From Paenibacillus brasilensis (GTDB lineage: Bacteria; Bacillota; Bacilli; Paenibacillales; Paenibacillaceae), in the NCBI RefSeq assembly GCF_009363115.1, contig NZ_CP045298.1, positions 1,766,001-1,830,000 of the forward strand: DNA of 64,000 bases, read 5' to 3'. The notes beneath the pieces are model-generated. The model worked only from the letters and a program-made list of their open reading frames with translations. It had not been told where the DNA came from and searched no databases. This document shows, in pieces, positions 60,611 to 64,000 of the stretch (its first letter is position 1; each line of letters begins with the position of its first letter). Both the position numbers and the translations under genes were made by a program.

Positions 60611-61717
60611 TTACGGAACTCTAATATTTACAGTTTCTTCACCAGGATTAACAAATGAAGCTGTAACTTGCGAACTCGGTACATTGCAGTATCCTGCAGT
60701 TTGTGACGATGTAGTCCACGGAGAATTATTTGTTGAGCTTGTGCCAATATAAGAATTGTACCAGTGAACTCCGTTAATAAACGATCCAGAATGTGGAGAA
60801 CCGTCTTTAGACGCTATAGTTGTCGATCGTTTAATAGATTGATTATAGCCACTAGTATTCCAACCCCTAACATCTCTTACCACAGTGTAATCTTTTTGAG
60901 AACTACCTACAATGGAACCCGCTGCATATAAAGCGACTTTATCAGACGTTGGAACATAAAATTTCAAAAATATAGTTTGGCCCGATTCAAAGACTGCACC
61001 TTTTGAATAGCCATTCTGTCTTATGAACATTGCCCAGTTATCGTTTGTAGGCTGATGGAAAAAACCCGCATCAACCTCATTTGCTGCAATTCCACCTGCA
61101 TAAATGTGGGCTGTATCACCATTTCCTCCAGGTTTATTCTCATCATGCATTTGCCCTTTATTTTGAGAAGGTAGATATACATATCCAGAAAACCATGAGT
61201 ATCCGGTATTTGATTGAACCTTTCTATATGGTCCATCAGAAGGAGCACATGAAACATTTTGAGTTGAGAAAGATTGTGTAAGATCGCATGTTTGCTTTGG
61301 AGCAGCGATAGTTTGTCCTTCTTTAGTTTTAAATAAATTTTCTCCTATTTGCTCTGCATTTGACCATTGCTTCAATAATTCAGGCTTGTTTGCAAAAATC
61401 TCTCCATCATCTCGAATGTATACTACATTGGTTCTTTCTTCAGCAGGTATGTCTTTCATTACATCTAAAATGATAGCTCTATCAGTACCGGTGATATGGG
61501 GATCAATAAAAGTTTTAGAGTCTAGCAATTCGGGCTCAACACCATACTTTCCAATTTCAGTGGCCTTATAAGTATCATCTGAGACAGAAGCCGGCTTAGC
61601 TAATTCCTGATTCGAAACGCCTTCCGCACCCGTAAGACACGGAAAGACTGTCATTGCAAGCAAAGGGACCACTAACATTGTTTTTTTTATTTTACCATTA
61701 AAACTAAAAAATTTCAT
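60611..61717 (-). CDS. Secreted protein, YrpD-like C-terminal region (tentative)
   Basis: 368 aa from ATG 61717, which opens a signal peptide (TMLVVPLLAMTVFPCLTGAE). The N-terminal part (about 30-150) has GEIFANKPELLKQWSNAEQI, and the C-terminal 200 residues are beta-rich and Gly/Asn/Ser-rich (YSWFSGYVYLPSQNKGQMHD, GDTAHIYAGGIAANEVDAGF), perhaps a lectin-like or YrpD-like fold. Three cysteines (two near residue 140-155, one near 345) could form disulfides. The 40 codons upstream are not part of the protein. Function unknown. Confidence 0.7.
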   Translation of the reverse strand: MKFFSFNGKIKKTMLVVPLLAMTVFPCLTGAEGVSNQELAKPASVSDDTYKATEIGKYGVEPELLDSKTFIDPHITGTDRAIILDVMKDIPAEERTNVVYIRDDGEIFANKPELLKQWSNAEQIGENLFKTKEGQTIAAPKQTCDLTQSFSTQNVSCAPSDGPYRKVQSNTGYSWFSGYVYLPSQNKGQMHDENKPGGNGDTAHIYAGGIAANEVDAGFFHQPTNDNWAMFIRQNGYSKGAVFESGQTIFLKFYVPTSDKVALYAAGSIVGSSQKDYTVVRDVRGWNTSGYNQSIKRSTTIASKDGSPHSGSFINGVHWYNSYIGTSSTNNSPWTTSSQTAGYCNVPSSQVTASFVNPGEETVNIRVP

Positions 61718-61837
61718 TCTTCTTCCATCCTCTCTTTTTTTTACATAAATATACCTTACGCGTTTCTGGAATAAATGTACACTACAACCATGTAAAATTT
61801 TTGTAATTTTTTTGTAGTGTGACACTCTTCCTCTCAT

Positions 61838-62203
61838 GAAAAATACATCAGTTTCATATTGTTCTTATGACATACCCTACCCTCCTTTTTGCCATACATA
61901 TTAAACAAATGACATTTAATCGAAGAATCATTTGTTACTTTACATTTCTTTATAAAAGTTGGAATACCTCCGGTAATTATTGCTATCTCTAATAAATCCA
62001 AAGATTTTTTTCAATAGGACACTAAAAAAATAAAAAAGTATTACGGCAACGACACAAATAGCCCGGTGGGTGCAACCCCCCGAGCCAATTTTGACAAAAT
62101 TCAAGTAACAAGCTATATGTACTGTTGTCGTGCGAATATTCGTAAAAGATTCTGGTCAATCCTTTCGACCCTTGTTTGGGTTTTGTCCCCCCTTGATCAC
62201 ATT
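61838..62203. other. AT-rich gap with a GC-rich hairpin
   Basis: No gene seen. The notable element is at 62060-62086: AGCCCGGTGGGT-GCA-ACCCCCCGAGCC, an imperfect hairpin (9 of 12 pairs) in otherwise AT-rich sequence. It lies about 340 bp before the secreted-protein gene on the minus strand. I could not assign it to a known riboswitch. Confidence 0.5.
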
Positions 62204-62392
62204 TTATTTCTCAGATTCCAGGTCATATGCAGCTATGAGGTCATGCACTTCCTCCAAGGTCAATTTATTCTTCTGTCTACTTTCTCCTATCCATCCTATG
62301 ATATATCCGCCAGCAACCATAGCCTTCTCTGTGCCTGTGCCATCAGGTATTATGCTGCGGAGCTGATTCAAAACATAATCTACTCTCTCCAT
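62204..62392 (-). CDS. Small hypothetical protein (62 aa)
   Basis: 62 aa from ATG 62392 with GGTGGTGAG upstream: MERVDYVLNQLRSIIPDGTG, GYIIGWIGESRQKNKLTLEE and an acidic helical end. Composition is protein-like and the binding site good. A GTG two codons earlier is in frame. No family recognised; lengths and style suit phage-derived or regulatory proteins. Confidence 0.55.
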   Translation of the reverse strand: MERVDYVLNQLRSIIPDGTGTEKAMVAGGYIIGWIGESRQKNKLTLEEVHDLIAAYDLESEK

Positions 62393-62747
62393 CCCCACTC
62401 ACCACCAATTAGATTATTTATTTCTTGTTATGAATTGGATAAAGCTCTGTTGTATTCCTTTACACCCGTCTCTCAAATTTTGATAGGCTGAAAAATAGAA
62501 CGAATGGGATTTGGAACGGATAATGAACAGATACCCACGAAGTAGCTACTCCTAAGCCAAAAAGGATCAGACGTGTCGTGCTCTGGCCCGTTATCAATGT
62601 CGTGCCTTGACCGATCGAAACATCGTATCACTTCCCCGGGTCAACCTCTACCCCTTCTGCCTGCTGCAGTAGTTTCTACCCTGCTCGGTAACGTAGCAAA
62701 CATGCTTCTAGGGACGCTTTCTGCAGGTGTTGTAGAAGCTGCTACTA
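62393..62747. other. Gap left of MITE copy 2, possible broken frame
   Basis: A plus-strand frame near 62640-62747 reads PLPLLPAAVVSTLLGNVANM and LLGTLSAGVVEAATK, hydrophobic and Ala/Val-rich, running into the left end of MITE copy 2. It has no clear start, so it may be the end of a gene cut by the element or chance. Nothing else was identified here. Confidence 0.3.
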
Positions 62748-62954
62748 AGGGCAGTACCAGCGAACGTGACACCATCCGCAAATTAGTTACCATAAATTTC
62801 CACATGTTTGCACTTCATGACAGCTACGTGGTTCAAATTGAGCCTTGGAAACCATGTTGAACCAGAATAACCAGTGCATTCCGATACCAACAAAAACCAG
62901 AACTTATCACTGGTTTACTTTGCGGGGTGTGACAGCTTCGCTGGTACTACCCCT
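62748..62954. mobile_element. 207-bp MITE-like element, copy 2
   Basis: Same sequence as copy 1 (58826-59032) apart from A at 62794. Direct orientation, 3.92 kb apart. The right end (ACCCCT) touches AAAAATGATC, the 3' arm and T-tract of the YvrJ-side hairpin, so the element inserted next to or into that terminator. Flanks are CTACTA on the left and AAAATG on the right; no long target duplication is visible. Confidence 0.85.
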
Positions 62955-62956
62955 AA

Positions 62957-63013
62957 AAATGATCTTCCCCATATGCACAAAATTCAGGATTTTGGACACA
63001 TGTCTGGGGGATC
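62957..63013 (-). terminator. Probable terminator after the YvrJ-like gene
   Basis: On the minus strand GATCCCCC pairs with GGGGAAGATC (bulged), with an inner ATGTG/GCAT and AAAAT/ATTTT stem, followed by ATTTTT. The T-tract is at the junction with MITE copy 2. Confidence 0.6.
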
Positions 63014-63051
63014 GTTCGGATTTTCGGCGCAAGACGGGATAGAAACTATTA

Positions 63052-63231
63052 TTATCCGCCTTTTTCTGTATGCCTAATAGATTCGATAGCTTGTGATAAT
63101 TGCTTTAAAGATGCATCTAGTTGGTCTAACTTTTCACCTATTGTTCCTAATACATAGCGTATCAAAATAAAGCAAAGCGTGACTGGAAACCCGACATTAG
63201 TGACAAGTGAGATCATATCCGCAACCTGCAT
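63052..63231 (-). CDS. YvrJ-family small membrane protein
   Basis: 59 aa from ATG 63231, after GGGGGATGTGCGACT. One hydrophobic helix (ISLVTNVGFPVTLCFILIRY) followed by an amphipathic coil (EKLDQLDASLKQLSQAIESI). The helix with N-x-GFP and the heptad tail match the YvrJ family. In B. subtilis yvrJ belongs to the SigO regulon and lies near sigO-rsoA, and here it diverges from a similar pair. A holin-like (BhlA) origin is the alternative. Confidence 0.7.
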   Translation of the reverse strand: MQVADMISLVTNVGFPVTLCFILIRYVLGTIGEKLDQLDASLKQLSQAIESIRHTEKGG

Positions 63232-63342
63232 AGTCGCACATCCCCCCTTTCCTAAACATTTTATAAAATTAGGGAGATTTCCTACCTTATTGCACAACCA
63301 AGCTAAAAAAAATGATACAATATTACAGGAACATTAGTTCTT

Positions 63343-63759
63343 ATGATTGTAAAAACATCCTTTTTCATTCCCTATAGATATGCAGACAATGCAAGCTTTT
63401 ACAGAGAGGGTGATAGTATTTTGATAAAACAAGGAACAACTTACGAAAGGTGCCGGACTGAAATTTATCGTATTGCCTGGAGGATACAATACCGAGCTAA
63501 AAAAATCAGGAATAGTGAACGTTCCTTTTCTGAAATTAAGTCCAACATTCTTGCTTCTACCGTATTAACTGAAAATAAAATTTGGATACAACAACTTTTG
63601 AACTCTTTGCCGCCTCAAGGTAAATCTATCATTTATAAGCTTTATATTGAAGATTTAACTGAATATCAAGTAGCTCAGCAATTACACATTAGTCAACAGG
63701 CGGTGAGCAAATGGAAGAAGAAAATGCTTCGGAAACTATCGCAGACAGTGAACTTTTAA
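63343..63759 (+). CDS. SigO (YvrI)-like sigma subunit, region 4
   Basis: 138 aa from ATG 63343, or 112 aa from TTG 63421, which has the better site (AGAGGGTGATAGTATT). The C-terminal 80 residues form a sigma region 4-type HTH: WIQQLLNSLPPQGKSIIYKL, then DLTEYQVAQQLHISQQAVSK and WKKKMLRKL. The N-terminal region is basic and aromatic (IYRIAWRIQYRAKKIRN). No region 2 is present, as in SigO, which needs RsoA to supply a region 2-like part. It overlaps the next gene by 49 bp. Confidence 0.7.
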   Translation: MIVKTSFFIPYRYADNASFYREGDSILIKQGTTYERCRTEIYRIAWRIQYRAKKIRNSERSFSEIKSNILASTVLTENKIWIQQLLNSLPPQGKSIIYKLYIEDLTEYQVAQQLHISQQAVSKWKKKMLRKLSQTVNF

Positions 63760-63932
63760 GATTAATACACATAGTTCAAAAAAAGGATAGTCAAGCTATG
63801 CTACAGCTCATTGATCTTTTTAAAAACGATATTTTGCATGTAAGTAAATTTATTTACTCGCCACAGGAAGATGCCATTTCTCAGATTATCGTTGAATTTT
63901 TAGAGTACATTCAGTTAAACGAACTGGAATAG
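63711..63932 (+). CDS. RsoA (YvrHa)-like co-sigma subunit
   Basis: 73 aa from ATG 63711 (GGCGGTGAGCAA upstream, inside the previous gene). LLRLIHIVQKKDSQAMLQLI, then KNDILHVSKFIYSPQEDAIS and QIIVEFLEYIQL, is the helical pattern of a sigma N-terminal (HTH_16-type) module, as in RsoA. Together with the upstream gene it would make a two-subunit sigma factor. It ends about 70 bp before the window edge. Confidence 0.68.
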   Translation: MEEENASETIADSELLRLIHIVQKKDSQAMLQLIDLFKNDILHVSKFIYSPQEDAISQIIVEFLEYIQLNELE

Positions 63933-64000
63933 AAACTTTTAAATAAAAAAAGTATGAATGAGTTGTAAAAATGCTTCTTTTTTCTCCCTATATAACGAGA

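Noticed and set aside
62060..62086. c-di-GMP (GEMM) riboswitch
   Set aside because: Conserved GEMM core segments are not present.
63933..64000. Terminator after the RsoA-like gene
   Set aside because: A/T-rich tracts only allow a very imperfect stem; the window ends too soon to judge.

Overview
The window looks like chromosome of a low-to-mid GC, endospore-forming Gram-positive bacterium, most likely a Paenibacillus of the P. polymyxa type. This is inferred from gene order and protein style, not from a search. The strongest clue is the Bacillales block prfA-prmC-rodA-spoIIR-ywlC-mntP-ywlE-ywlG-glyA on the minus strand (3.2-12.5 kb), followed upstream by ychF, a GNAT gene and fni. No rRNA, tRNA or CRISPR array was seen.

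Layout. 0-3 kb: a sugar ABC transporter operon whose MalF-like permease is frameshifted. 3-16 kb: the conserved housekeeping block. Its ywlG-glyA end is preceded by what reads as a ZTP (pfl) riboswitch plus terminator. 16-26 kb: two YdcZ-type transporters around a Crp/Fnr-family regulator, two phospholipase D superfamily genes, a TetR-controlled pair of small multidrug resistance genes, a 1-phosphofructokinase-like gene, a patch of three eroded genes (23.3-24.7 kb), a LysE exporter and mobA. 26-46 kb: transporters, glnS, acetyltransferases, a molybdopterin oxidoreductase, an FNT channel and a water-forming NADH oxidase type enzyme with repeated TGTGA-N6-TCAC sites (Rex or Fnr type), a glutathione peroxidase, a Fur-box iron-siderophore ATPase, AI-2E, LCP and CDF family genes, and a DEAD-box helicase with an RGG-rich repeat tail.

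47-56.5 kb is the main accessory region. It holds about a dozen small to medium genes, several of the SUKH (SMI1/KNR4) immunity superfamily plus a stub resembling the start of Imm26, with no toxin gene visible. It resembles the 'polyimmunity' loci described for polymorphic toxin systems, but most members are unrecognised. 56.6-58.8 kb is a TetR/phytoene-desaturase-like operon with a palindromic operator.

58.8-64 kb has a different character: it is AT-rich with small genes. Two copies of a 207-bp element differing at one base, with imperfect terminal inverted repeats of about 45 bp (MITE-like), bracket an AbrB-type regulator with an added zinc-ribbon-like segment and HTH, two secreted proteins and a 62-aa ORF. 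Beyond the second copy lie a YvrJ-family small membrane protein and, divergently, a pair resembling the split sigma factor SigO/RsoA (YvrI/YvrHa) of Bacillus subtilis. At least seven loci carry frameshifts, nonsense codons or truncations, so either gene decay or consensus errors should be considered.
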